The notes under the pieces were generated by a model that saw only the letters and a program-made list of their open reading frames with translations, had not been told where the DNA came from and searched no databases. Positions 1-11,123 of a stretch of DNA of 64,000 nt are shown in pieces (position 1 is the stretch's first letter; each line of letters begins with the position of its first letter). This DNA is from Tetradesmus obliquus (taxonomy: Eukaryota > Chlorophyta > Chlorophyceae > Sphaeropleales > Scenedesmaceae). Made by a program: the position numbers and the translations under genes. The stretch is from contig CP126199.1 of the NCBI GenBank assembly GCA_030272155.1, forward strand, positions 4,762,501 through 4,826,500, written 5' to 3'.

Positions 1-755
1 ATGACAACAGCTCATGCCCATGCACAAGAAACCGGCTATCGTTGTTGGTGCTGGCTGTGGGCAGGCAATGACGGCCGCCACAAAAGTAACATGCTGGAGT
101 AACTGTTATGTCAGACAAACCATGCTGTGCGAAGTCACGACGCCACGGTGTGGCATGGTGACTGCGGCAGTAAGTAGCGGCTTTGACAGTACGTGCAGAG
201 AGACCTCAATATGCTGCGCAAATGCATCAACTGTGCTGCATGAAAGTCAGGGCTAACAAAACACACCACATGTGGATGCACGAGTGGCTGTGCTGCTGTG
301 CATGCCAGCCCAAACGCTCTGGTCCATGCAGCAATGGCAAGCAGATGAAATGCTGCAACAGATAAAGCATCAAATGTACTGTGCAGAAGCGCAAAAGGTA
401 CGCTGCCAGAGCAAGGTTTTGCTGCAAGAACAGAAAGCACGCGATAGCTCCCAAGGTTTCTGCGGGAAGGCGCGGTAATCAGGTATGTGCCTCACAGCCA
501 GGGCCCTGCTGTGATGAATGAGGCGTTTGAGCTGCATAGATGATTGCACAGCTCACTCAACAACAACAGCCTTGACAAGTGTGGACACAGGCAGGACCTT
601 GCGTGCTTATGCTGGCAAATCCACAACTCAAACCACCACTTGTGCCAGACACACGCACATGTGCTGACCTTGAAAGCACATCGTTTACTAAGCTCGTTGA
701 CGAGCCAACTCCCATCAGGACCTGAACACACAGAGGGCATAACCAAGCACTGTGA
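1..755. other. Flank with no supported gene
   Basis: Left edge of the window up to the stop codon of the Gln-rich gene that lies on the minus strand. Only short overlapping open frames on both strands are present, none with protein-like composition or splice-linked partners. It most likely contains the 3' untranslated region of that gene. Confidence 0.5.
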
Positions 756-769
756 TTACTGCTGCCAAC

Positions 770-805
<36 letters not shown>

Positions 806-2118
806 AGGAGCCAAACATGTCGAGGACATCCTGCTCCATCTGCTGCAGCCGCTGCTGCGCATGCAGCAAGGCAGCCTGCGCAGCATCATCCTGATGCACC
901 CGCTTCTGCTCCTGCAGTATCTGCTGCTGCTGCCGCAGCTGCTGCAGCTGCTGGTGCAGCTGCTGCTGCAGCTGCGGCGGTAGCGCGCTGCCTGTGCCGC
1001 CATGGCCGCGTGACCCTGCACCGGCAGCAGCAGCAGCAGCAGCGGCAGGGAACGCTGCACTGACAGCTAGGCCTGGGTCTGTGAGAGGCTGGCTGCTGCT
1101 GCCCGCTGCAGCGCTCTTCTGCTGCTTGGCTGTCTGCATTTCGTGGTCAGTGTAGCTCCGCTTGGGAGGCTTACGCTGCTGCTGCTGCTGCTGCTGCTGG
1201 TTAATTGCCATGAAAACGTCCTGCTGCATTGGCATCGAAAATTGCCCAGTAGGCAGCGGCACAGGCAGTGACGCCTGCAGCGCCCGATCCATAGGCACCA
1301 GCACACCGCCACCGCTGCCAGCAGCGTCACCGCCGCCAGCAGCAGCAGCAGCAGCGGCAGCTGCAGCAGAGCCGCCAGTAGCTGAGCCAGAAGCCATGCT
1401 TGACAGGTGCGGGGACAGCACCTGAGAGCCAGTAGCAGAGCCACTGAAAGTGGCACCCAGGCGCCCTGCTGCTGCTGCTGCTGCTGCTGCTGGGCCGGAA
1501 GCTTGCTGCTGTGGTGCTGTTAGCGCTGACGCGATCATATCTGCAAGCTGCTGCTGCTCCTCGTAAGGTAGGCTCTGCAGCGGGTGGTCCTGAACACTTG
1601 AGGTGGCAAAGGGTGATGCGCCGACTGGATCTGAGGCCATGGCTGCTCCTGAAGACGATGAGTCACGGGAGATGCACATGTTGGCCACACTGCTGTAGCC
1701 TCCCTGCTGCAGCCTGCGTGGCTGCTGGAACTGCTGCTGCTGCTGTTGGGGCTGAGCCTGCTGCTGCTGCTGCTCCATCAGGTCGACCTGCTGCAGGATG
1801 CTGTCAGCCGCTGAGCCAAGCATCTCTGCAGGTGGCATGGTCACAAAATCTGTGTCCATGACATTTTGGAGGTAGTTGTCGAGCTCGTCAAACACGTCAC
1901 CGCTTGCAGCGCTGCCAGCTGCAGCCGGCGCTGCCTGCAGCAATGGATGCTGCTTGTCAGCCTGCGAGTCCTGCTGCTGTTGCTGCTGCTGCTGAGCAGC
2001 ATCCTGGTCTTTGCTGTGCATGGCATCGCCTGGGCCAGCAGCAACAGCAGCAGCGGCGGCGGCGGCAGCGGCCGCGCTAGATGTGCCAGCTGACAGCATA
2101 GCCACATCACTGGTATCT

Positions 2119-2158
<40 letters not shown>

Positions 2159-3437
2159 ATAGGTTGGCTAGCTCCGGCTGCTCTGTAGCCTGCTGCAGGG
2201 GCTGCGGCTGGAGCAGGTCTGCCAGCATCTGCTGCTGCAGCTCCTGCTGGTTCTGCTGCTGCGCCTGCGCAAACGACTGCTGCTGCAGCTGCTGCAGCTG
2301 CTGAAGCTGTAGCTGCTGCTGCTGCACCTGCAGCTGCTGCTGGGTGGAGGTTGGCGCAGCCAGCAGCGCTCCCTTCAGCTTGTTGAGCTGCTGCACTTGC
2401 TGGTCGAGTGCACCAGCTAGCAGCTGCCGCTGTGTCTCAAGCTCTTGCCTAGAAGTCAGCAGTGCTGCCTCTGTCATGCTGGCAGCAGCTGCTGCTGCTG
2501 AGCTTGTGGCTGGCTGCTGGTGCTGCAGCTGCAGCAGCTGCTGCTGCTGCTTTAGCTGCTTTGCTGCCTTGAGGAACTTCGTGATGAGTTTCAGCAGCTT
2601 TGGGTAGCTCATGAACCTGCTCGGGTTTTCCCCTGCAAGCTGCTGCTGCTGCTGCTGCTGCTGTTGTGGAGGCAGCTGTGGCAGTGGCAGCTGGGCCAGC
2701 TGTAAGAGCTGCAGCTGCAGCTGCTGTTGCTGCTGTTGCTGCTGCTGACTCCCGCGCAGCAGCAGCTGCGACCAGTTGGACTGCTGCTGTGGCTGGCCCT
2801 GCGACTGCGATGACAGCGATTGAGTGGGCTGCTGTGTCGGCGGAGAGACCACACCTGCCAGCTGGTTGGGGTATACAGGTGTACCCCATGGCATGCGGTT
2901 TACTGCACTGGCAATGATAGAAGGCTCTGCTAACAGCCTAGATGGCGCTGCTCCCCCCGCTACTGCTGCTGCTGCTGCCGCTGCTGCTGCTGCCTGGTCG
3001 GAGCTGGATGTAGAAGGCAGGGCAGGGCTGATTGAGCTTTCTGGCAGCAGCAGTTGCGAATCAAGGAGCTGGTGCTGATGCAGCAGCTGCTGCTGCTGCT
3101 GCTGCAATGGGTACTGCTGCAGCTGGTGTTGGTGCTGCTGCAGCTGAATGTGTGGGGGTAGGCCTTGTCGCGCCATGCCTGGCAGCTGTTGCAGCTGCAG
3201 CTGGAGTTGCTGTTGCTGCTGCTGATGCTGCTGCAGTTGTAGCTGCAGCAGTGCCGCCTGCTGCTGCAGTGGTACGCCTGGCTGCCACTGCTGCTGGTCC
3301 TGTTGCTGCATGTGATCATCTAGACGTGTGCTACCAGGCTGCAGCTGCGGGTAGGGTGGGGTCACCGCTGTGACCTGGCATGCCTGCTGACTGGAGAGCA
3401 CGTACCGGCCGATGCAGGCGCATGTGAGGCAATTCAA
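756..3437 (-). CDS. Gln-rich low-complexity protein, 5' end incomplete
   Basis: An 890-codon open frame on the minus strand ends with TAA at 756-758. It is made almost wholly of poly-Gln, Gln-Leu and poly-Ala tracts encoded by CAG/CTG and GCA repeats. Two short segments are not low-complexity: a basic, Lys-rich amphipathic stretch containing FMSYPKLLKLITKFLKAAKQ (about residues 275-295) and a basic KPPKRSYTDHEMQTAKQQK stretch in the C-terminal third. The frame has no ATG at its upstream end; it opens beside possible acceptors near 3390-3410, so one or more 5' exons probably lie upstream. The first in-frame Met is near 3311. Gln-rich proteins of this kind are often nuclear transcription cofactors, but no DNA-binding domain is recognisable, so the role is unassigned. 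The length of an uninterrupted frame in repeat DNA is itself weak evidence, hence moderate confidence. Confidence 0.55.
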
Positions 3438-4929
3438 ATAGCGTGGGTCAGTTTTGTACAGGTATCCCGTGCTCGTGCAGCAGGCACTGGTGCGTCAGGA
3501 CAAGCTGAGGCGAGAGTACTGAGATCTTGACAAGAGCCGTCCCGTACCTATGCAAGCTTTAGACAGGGGTTTCCTGTTGTTTGGCAGCGGAATCACCGCA
3601 GCCCCATGCCTCGCCGTCCGTCTGCAAAAAATTTTGCACAGCGGCCATCTGATGTCAGCGCGATCGGAGTCGTGTACAAACGCAAATGAAGTGATGATTA
3701 AATGTTGAGTGTATCAGCAGGTTCGATTACAAGACCCCTCACCAGTATCAGACCATGCCTTCGCACGAAATCGAGCACATGATTAGCCCCTATGTGAATT
3801 GCAGTCGACGTCACTACACATGCATTACGTCTAGAACAGCAGGCGAAATCTTCGTGTCCAGCCCCTGGCTCCGTCAGACAAGCAGCTGTGTCAAAGGCTG
3901 TCAAACTACCACAACGCGGGCGTGCGCTTCCAAATAGCTGCCTTTTCATCGCTTCTTTCTTTTTATTTCTGTACCTATCAGTGACGACTACACGGGTGCT
4001 GGAGGTGCTGCTTGCTACAGCCCATGAGACCAGGTTGCCATGGCTGGCTTCGCCTGCCGTAGTTGCTGAAGACTTGGTTTTAACTATAAAACAATAAAAC
4101 CAGATTCAGCTGCCAGAAACGTTGCTATGTCAGAAGAGCAAGCTGCAGTGTTGCCATTTTCACGATCACCCAGCAGCAAGGAGCCTCCTGCGGCAGATTC
4201 AGTCTGCAGCACAGTTACATGTATGATTCCTCCCGCCCATGGTGGCTTGTCTGGGCTGCAACTTGATAAAAACAGTAAACTAATCAAGTTTCTGCATCAT
4301 TTTGCGAGCTGCTGTGCGGAGGCTGGTCGTCGGCCAGACATATGAACCTTGACCAGTTGTGCCTGCAGGCACTCCAGTGGTAACTTTGGACGGCAACATG
4401 CCACGACCCAGGCCTTCCGTGCCACAGAAAGATGGCTAGAGTGTTTGTAAACCCCCACTTCTTTCTACAGCGCGCGCTGGCAGAGAGATTGAATCCGTGG
4501 CTGGGTCAGCTGTGCTGACTGGACAGTGCAACTGTTGGGCGGCCCAGTGCTCCAGCAGCAAGGCAGCGTGAGGCTTCGTATCATTGCAGCAACAAATCAG
4601 GTGCCCTTTCTCAGATGCTAAATCATAAAAACCACGTTGGCAGGTCGCTGCCGCTCCCATGATCTGTTCCAAATGTCTTGGGCTTGTTGTTGGTTTCCGG
4701 CGGATTCGGGCAGTTGCCGTCGCCGGAATGCCCAAGAATGCTAATCACGATAATTGGCTCGTTTTAGCTGCAAGCGGGTTCAACAACACTTCGTATCGTT
4801 GAATATAACCACGCTGTTTCGTGACGCCATTCGCAAAAGCACGGAGCAGCTTCAATTCTGGTACTGCCAGACACATCAACGCACACTCTTGTGACTTCAC
4901 CAAGTAGTACAGCCCTTTTTGCTTCTACA
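3438..4929. other. Intergenic region between divergent genes
   Basis: Sequence between the Gln-rich gene (minus) and the secreted Cys-rich gene (plus). No convincing coding segment, RNA gene or repeat is visible. It should hold the upstream exons or promoter of the minus-strand gene and the promoter of the plus-strand gene. Composition is noticeably less CAG-rich than the coding regions. Confidence 0.4.
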
Positions 4930-6525
4930 ATGTCTCACGCATCTATTCTGATCGTGCTTGCTGGCGTTCTGCTGCTTGCAGCAGCGTCAGTGGATGCTGC
5001 AGCAGCCCACCCTCTTGCTGGGCGCCAGCTGCGGCAGCTCATGCAGCAAGGCAGCAAGTATGACCAGTGCAACCAGGTAGGCAACAGAACGGCACTGGTA
5101 CCTTTATTGCCAGGCTCTCTTGCCACAAACTTGCATGCTTGGTGCTGTAGTGCTTTGCATGCCAGCCTCAGCTGCCATCAAGCATCATGGCTGGCATGTG
5201 CATCCATGCATGTCCTGGCGCCCGGTTGCACAGACACCCATGCGATCAATAGGGCACCAGCAGCGCATGTAGCTGCATCTAGCATGATCATGCTTGAGTA
5301 CTGCGGCCCAATCAAAGGTAAAAAAGAATTCAGTACAACGGATGCATGTGCATGCCATATTGAAGCTGTGCAGCTTCCATCCATCATCGCTGCCGCTGCT
5401 GCTGCTGCTGCTGCTGAATTGAGAAGTACCATCAAAGCCAGCCTCTGTTGCACACCAGCAGCCAGCAGCATCTCCCTTCCATGCCCTGTAATTCATGCGT
5501 TGACTATACATTCCAACCCCAGCCTTGCAGTAAAGCGCTGCATGCGCACGTCATGACTTCAGCAACCACCAAACTGGTGGTGGTGTACAGGTGAGCAAGC
5601 CCCTACACTTGCAGCCACATACATGCGTGGACTGAGCGCTGCTGCTGCCCTCGCTGCCGTGCTGCTATGCTGGGCCTGCTGCTGCCGTTCCTGCAGGCTT
5701 TCAACAAGGCTGGCGGGCGCAGCAGCATCGAATCGCGTATGAAGGCGGCGTGCGCCCTGGAGGGCAACTTTGACATCAACAAGTGCTGCGGGGAGGTGCG
5801 CTGCTGCGTGATAGCAGATTACATAGGCATGCATGCTCACACACATGGGCTGCATGTTGTGGCTGTGAATGCTGGCATGTATGTGTGTGGAGGTCAGCTG
5901 CGATTTTGGCAAATGCTGCGGGGAGGTGCGCTGCAGGATTGGGGATGGCATGCATGATTCAAAACAGCATGCCGTAATAATGGCAACCTGATGCCACTGT
6001 CGCTGCTGCCTGCTGCTGCTGCTGCTGTCGCAGGCCAAGAGTGCAATGTCAGTGGCACCAGCCGACTGTGAGTTGCTGGTCAAGCACACAGCTGCTGCAG
6101 GGGTGGCCAAACTACATTATCTGTGGTTCTGCATGGCTGACATGGCTGCATCCTCGTTTGTAAACAAACAGAGCACAGCTGCAGCCTTGCCTTGCAAGAA
6201 CCATTCACACATCCTGTCAGTAGCAAAGTCTGCAGGATAGTATGTGCACTTGCTTGCTGCTAACCGGCACGTGGTCAGGCCTGCTGCAATGTTTACTGCG
6301 GTGTGCATCGCAGCTGCTGCAGCCATCTGCAGCCTTAGGGTTGACTGCTGCCTTACCACGTGCATGCTGCTACACTTTGCTGTTGCAGGCCTGTGTGACC
6401 CTGCCGTGTGGTCTGATGTGGAGAATGGCATCTTGGGTGCTGGCATCAACGGACTCACCAGCACCACGCTCAAGGACTTCACCAAGGGGTGTGGCATCAA
6501 GAACCGCGGTGCAGGCACTTGTTAG
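4930..6525 (+). CDS. Small secreted Cys-rich protein
   Basis: Proposed exons are 4930-5076, 5697-5795, a possible 28-nt microexon 5898-5925, and 6389-6525, giving about 136 residues. Exon 1 encodes a typical signal peptide (hydrophobic core ILIVLAGVLLLAAA, then an Ala-rich cleavage region). Later exons encode KAACAL, NKCCGE, GLCDPAVW, a KGCGIKN segment and a terminal Cys. The order C-C-CC-C-C-C recalls the eight-cysteine fold of plant lipid-transfer proteins, but one Cys is missing and spacing is not a clear match, so this is only a suggestion. Exons 1 and 2 are both phase 0 with CAG acceptors and GTAGG/GTGCG donors. Joining exon 2 directly to the last exon is out of phase; the 28-nt segment at 5898 restores the frame. 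An alternative in-frame ATG is at 4891. The product is probably extracellular or in the wall. Confidence 0.5.
5898..5934 (+). repeat. Intronic copy of exon 2 end with its 5' splice site
   Basis: The last bases of exon 2 plus its donor (TGCTGCGGGGAG followed by GTGCGCTGC) recur about 130 bp downstream in the intron. The copy is preceded by a CAG, so it is bounded by usable AG and GT dinucleotides and is 28 nt long. Confidence 0.7.
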
Positions 6526-7391
6526 GCGGCCAAGGCTACACAACCGTGCCGCAGGCACATGTTTGGTGTTCCAGGCTACAGTAGGACTACTGCGGCATGT
6601 GTTACGTCACATGTGCTGCAAAATGAAATTGAGCACACTGCACCAGCAGGTGCTCTTTGGGTGGGTGGCAACCCGAGTTGAGACGGGCGTTTTGTGATGA
6701 GTGTGTGAGCTTTTAACACTTGTGTCTGTGTTGCGGTATTCGTGAGGAATGGGAGTCTGTCTGCCAAAGAGGCTGGATCCCGATGCTTGCCAATCGGCTT
6801 ATTGCAAGAAGCTCGCTCGAATAATGCTCAGCTGCAGCAGTAAGTTGCAGCAGTGCACAGCAGCAGCTGGTTGTTGTATATGAGACGTTTTCAAATGGCA
6901 GGCAGACCCTCTATGCTAATTGGAGAATCGTACTTTTGTGATTGGTTGTTGATTAGGAAGGGCAGCGGCGACCTGCCTGCAGCTGACCCCCGCTGTTGGT
7001 GCTTTGCCTCATCAGTTGTTGAAGAGGACTTGAGATGGAAAGGTAGTGCTGTTATGAGCAAAATCTGCTGTTGTAACCTCTGCCCGTGCCTTTGTGGACT
7101 GATTTCTTGGGGAACGATAGCCGATTGACCAGCAACACCAGGTCATGGGGGTCCCAAGGTTACCTGACAGAAGTCAAAACCTGAGCGTAGCTCCTTAATC
7201 TGCACCAGACCATCCGACCGATGGATACTGGTATTGATCTTCTCTGTTAACTTCGTTTATATTTGTTAAGCTCGTTGCTGCAGCCGCTGTTGACGCCTGG
7301 GAGCACACACGTTGGACGCTTATCAAGTGCAAGCTGCCTCCCCTAGATTTACGCTTGGATATTTTCTTCAATTCATTGGTGACATAGTATC
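6526..7391. other. Intergenic region, nothing recognised
   Basis: Between the stop of the secreted protein gene and the start of the coiled-coil gene, both on the plus strand. Overlapping short frames exist but none is supported. A TGTAA, the polyadenylation signal of green algae, occurs near 7072 and could belong to the upstream transcript. Confidence 0.4.
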
Positions 7392-9028
7392 ATGGCGGAC
7401 CTCATGCGCCTGATGGAGAGCCACAGCAGGAGCATCAAGCAAAACGGCGAGTTTATCAGCTTGCGTAGCGTACTGACGACCAGCACTGAACTGGCATACA
7501 TAACCAGTTGTGGCCACACAGTCTGCTGGCCTGTTTGTGCTGCGTGCACGTGGAGCATCGGTGGCTGTGTCTTGAAGGCTCAACACCAAACCTTGGCCAT
7601 GCTCACCTCATCTCAAGCAGCCTGGAAATGCTGCCTTGCTACGTGCAGAGGACAAAATAAGCGCCGTCAAACAACAGGAAGAGATCCTCAGCAAGGTAAG
7701 TGTGTCAAATCAGCTGAGCAGCAGCAGCTATGTACAGCAGCGGCAGCTCAGGGGCTTTGCACGGCCACCAGACAGAGCCTCGACAGGCATTTGTTTACCA
7801 ATGAGCTACAGTGACGATCAATAAAGCAGAATATTTCTTGCAGGAAGAGCTGGCTGCTGTCAGCTATCATAAAATGCTGCTCAACTGCACAGCAGCAGCA
7901 GGCACACGAACGCAGTGCACTGCAGCAACCACTGGGCTAGCCCCTTGCACCCAACATCTTTTGCAGCTGCCTGTACACCCTTCAGCTGATGCACTGTTTG
8001 CAGCGTGCTTAATGTCCTGACCAAGGTGCGCTTTGCATCACATGCCCTGCTTGCTGCTGTTCTGCTTGCAGGAACTGGAGGATGCGCGTGCTGTCAACGC
8101 ACAACACCGCCAGGCGCTGGCTGAGGCGCAGGCCAAGCATGGGGAGCTGACTGCAGAGCTGCAGCAGAAGGAGGCCAGCATGGCAACTTGCCAGGTGCGC
8201 TGCTGGCCTGTGGCGCTCTGCTGACATCTCAGGCTGGTGGTTCGTTGTTTCTTGTGGAGGCGGCAGTCTGCTGCTGCATGCCGTCAGGCACCAGCCTGGC
8301 ACCAGCCATCACCGCATGCTGCGTAGTTTGTAAAATGGTAGCGCGCTATGCATGTGCGCACGTATCATGCAGGCACGGAGCTACTGTTTGTGCAGAGGCT
8401 GCCACAGCAAGTGCATGGCAGACAGTGTCTGCTGCTGAAGCACGTGATGACTCATACGCTCGACTGTTGCACCATCATGCGTGATGATCACGCATGTGGC
8501 ACTGTGCACTGGGTACTGAAACCTGCACAGCACCGCCTTGACCAACACTCATGTTATCTGCTTTTTGCTGCCTTGCACATCTGTCCCTTGCCTCTCCAGA
8601 CCTGCAATGCCAGCGCAAAGCAGACCATCGCCAGCACGCAGCAGCAGCGCCAGGCGCTGCGCCAGGCCCTGCAGGAGATGCAGCAAGCCTTCATCGCCGA
8701 CTGTGCGGCACTGCACAGCCACGCTGCTGTGCTGCTGGGTGAGCTGCGCTGCAGGAACCTGGCTGGCCTCGAGGGAGCTCTGCCAGAGGAGTTTGGGCTT
8801 GCAGATGCTTCTGGTGATGCTGCTGCATACGTGACAGCTGCTGCTGGGGCCAAGGCAGGGGCAGGGGCAGCTTGCGCGCTTGCAGGAAAGCAGCAGCAGC
8901 TGATGTTTGAGCCCAGGCAGGCGGAGGAGGAATGGTGCGGTATGGGTGATGCTGCTGCGCTGCTGTACAGCGGCGGGCTGCTGCAGTGCGGTGGGGGCGC
9001 TGCAGAGCATCAGCTGCAGCATGACTGA
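7392..9028 (+). CDS. Coiled-coil protein of unknown function
   Basis: Proposed exons 7392-7469, 7621-7695, 7844-7858 (15-nt microexon), 8072-8194 and 8600-9028 are all phase 0 and give 239 residues. Donors include GTAAGT after 7695 and GTGCG after 8194; acceptors are TTGCAG and TCTCCAG. The N-terminus MADLMRLMESHSRSIKQNGE starts at the first ATG. The middle is strongly helical and charged (AEDKISAVKQQEEILSK, then ELEDARAVNAQ...ALAEAQAKHGELTAEL), continuing into RQALRQALQEMQQAFIADC, so about residues 30-145 should form a coiled coil. The C-terminal 90 residues are Ala/Gly-rich and look unstructured. No family is recognised; kinetochore, augmin or basal-body subunits have this general shape, but nothing specific supports one. 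The microexon is the least certain element. Confidence 0.6.
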
Positions 9029-10840
9029 CACCATCGGGCGGCTCTGTGCGTGATGGTTTGCCCTAAGCGTGGCTACTAAGAGCACTGAAAGGAATACGCT
9101 GACAGCGTGCCGTACACAGCATGCTGACAGCATGTATTCAGCATCCTACTAATATGGCACTTAAGGCCGTGGATTGGCCCAGGGCAGGTTGCCAGCAGGC
9201 CCGCTGCTGTACTGCGAGTCAAAAATCATGCTGTAGGCTCGTGGCATCATGAAGAACACTATAGCTGCTGCAATTCTAGCAGTCACTGCATAGCTTCAGT
9301 GGGGTTCAGTGTGATTTAGCTTCTTGTCGGCAAAGAAGGGCCCCTGGGCTGTGACTTTTATCCTGTGATCTCATGCACGTCCTGCATTGTGCGGTTGGTG
9401 CAGCCGCTCCTGATTGATTTAGTTTTCGCCGGCGGCATGTTGTGGCGTCCCCGCCCGGCTGAGCGTGTGCTGCATCGCAGCAGCTTTAATAGTACGGGTT
9501 CCCTTTGCAGCCAATTAATTTTGGAGGGAGTGCAGCATGTAACAAACAAGGTGGGCATTTGACACATTATGGTAGAAGGGTTACACTTGTTGCCAATAGC
9601 GCCAAAGTGACTGGCATCCGCCACAGATCTGCTGGCATAAAACAACGCTGCCTTCACCAGGCTGGCAGTGTTTTAAATGCTAGCCCAATAATCCATGGTG
9701 AGTGCTGGGCTGCCCATGCTGTGCAGTCACTGCCGTCACGCATGCAACAAATGCTGCCACAGCGCCACGGTGGCGCCGGCTGGCCACTGCATGCCATATC
9801 AGCAAAGAAAAAGAAGCAAATGGCACGCACTGCGGCTGGGGCGTGTAGCGCTGCCTTGGTGTGCAAGCATCACACACCACGTGCACACGGGTGTAGACAC
9901 ACATGCACCTTGCACATCCCCCACCTCCAGGCCACAGCATACAGCAATTTGTACCAAAGCACGTAAAAGCGCCGCGGCGGCGGCCACCTATGCGCCCAGC
10001 CTGATTGCTGCAGCAAACCAGCAGCTGCCAGTGCATTGTGATGCCGATTCGCGGCCCGACCCACATGCTTGTCAGCAAGAGAACAGCATGCTGATGAAGC
10101 CGGCGGCACAGCCTGCGCTGAGTGCAAGGGGCCGCAATATGTAGCTGCTCAAAACCAAGCAGCATTGCTGCATGCACCTCCCTAGCCTGCCAAGCACGCT
10201 GGCCTCCGCAGAGCACACCTTTTTGCAGCACCTTCTACACCTTTTCACCTTTTCCAGGAAGCAGAACAAGCTGAAGAACAAGCAGAACAAGCCCTATGAT
10301 CTTCTTCCAGCTCAACACATATGGCAGCTGATAACCCGAGTCACCCGTGAAGCAGTCCTTAGCCGCTATGCACCCCAAACAATTCAATTCGATTCTAAGG
10401 AACGCCCAAGCACGCCATGAGGCGCACAGCAGCCACTGTGCAGTAACAATGAACGCACTACACACATGCCATATGAGGCACAGCAGCACCAAGCTCCTGT
10501 GCAGGCTGCAGGCGCTGCACTAGTGCAACTTGTGATGCAGTGTCACACCAGCCGAGCAGGGACAGCTGGCGCCCAGCAGACAGTGTTGCCACCCTTGCCG
10601 CGCATCCCAAACGCTGCTGATGCTAGCCGTACTGCTGCTGCTCCCACCATTGCTCTGGCTCTGGTGGGGCAGCCAGCTGCAGCACACTTGGCTACCATCA
10701 TGAACCATGAAACCACTACAAGTGCGGCAGGCCGTGCTACAAGACAGACAGCATACCAGCTGGCATGCAGCCAGCCTGCGATGTGGCAGAATGGCGTGGC
10801 GCTGTGTATGGCCCTCCGCCAGCAACTGTCCGTTGCTGCC

Positions 10841-10995
10841 CACACTTGCGCTAAGCACGCCTGCTGCACAGCTGCCCAGCAAGATCCTCTGCACAGCAGA
10901 CTAGACAGCCAGCAACAGCTCAGCCCACACTTGCGCTAGGTACACCTGCTGCAGAGTTGCCCAGCACAACCTTCCTCACAGCAGACCTGACTGCC
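10841..10995. repeat. Two tandem 70-bp repeats, 85-bp period
   Basis: A segment starting CACACTTGCGCTA and ending near CAGAC.GCC occurs at about 10841-10910 and again at 10926-10995, with roughly 80 percent identity. It lies in the 3' flank of the ketoacyl synthase gene, next to a copy of that gene's terminal exon. Confidence 0.65.
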
Positions 10996-11010
10996 TGCAG
11001 CAGCCCAGCC

Positions 11011-11066
11011 CTAGCGCATAATGGCGCCTGCCCATGTCAGCCCTGCGCCGAAGCCTGCCATTGCCA
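11011..11066 (-). repeat. Copy of the KASIII terminal coding segment with its own stop
   Basis: Just past the true stop (11124-11126) the minus strand again reads [17 protein letters not shown] followed by TAG. The true end reads [19 protein letters not shown] and TGA. The copy is free of frameshifts over this stretch and differs mostly at synonymous sites. Confidence 0.75.
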
Positions 11067-11123
11067 GACAACGTGACAGACAGCACTCCAGCTGGCATGC
11101 ATCCGGCACAGCAGACAACCTGC

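Larger units (their letters stand above)
9029..11123. other. Convergent 3' intergenic region
   Basis: Lies between the 3' ends of the coiled-coil gene (plus) and the ketoacyl synthase gene (minus). No coding segment is supported. A TGTAA at about 9538 could end the plus-strand transcript. The right-hand part contains direct repeats described separately (10841-10995) and a copy of the last synthase exon (11011-11066). Confidence 0.45.

Noticed and set aside
752..1063. Long poly-Ala, poly-Leu, poly-Ser and poly-Cys frames opposite or overlapping CAG-rich exons throughout the window
   Set aside because: CAG/CTG repeats leave all six frames open, so these are shadows; only frames with family signatures or phase-consistent splicing were kept.
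5559..6110. 183-codon minus-strand frame overlapping the secreted Cys-rich gene
   Set aside because: It lies antisense over exons and introns of a better-supported gene and has no family signature.
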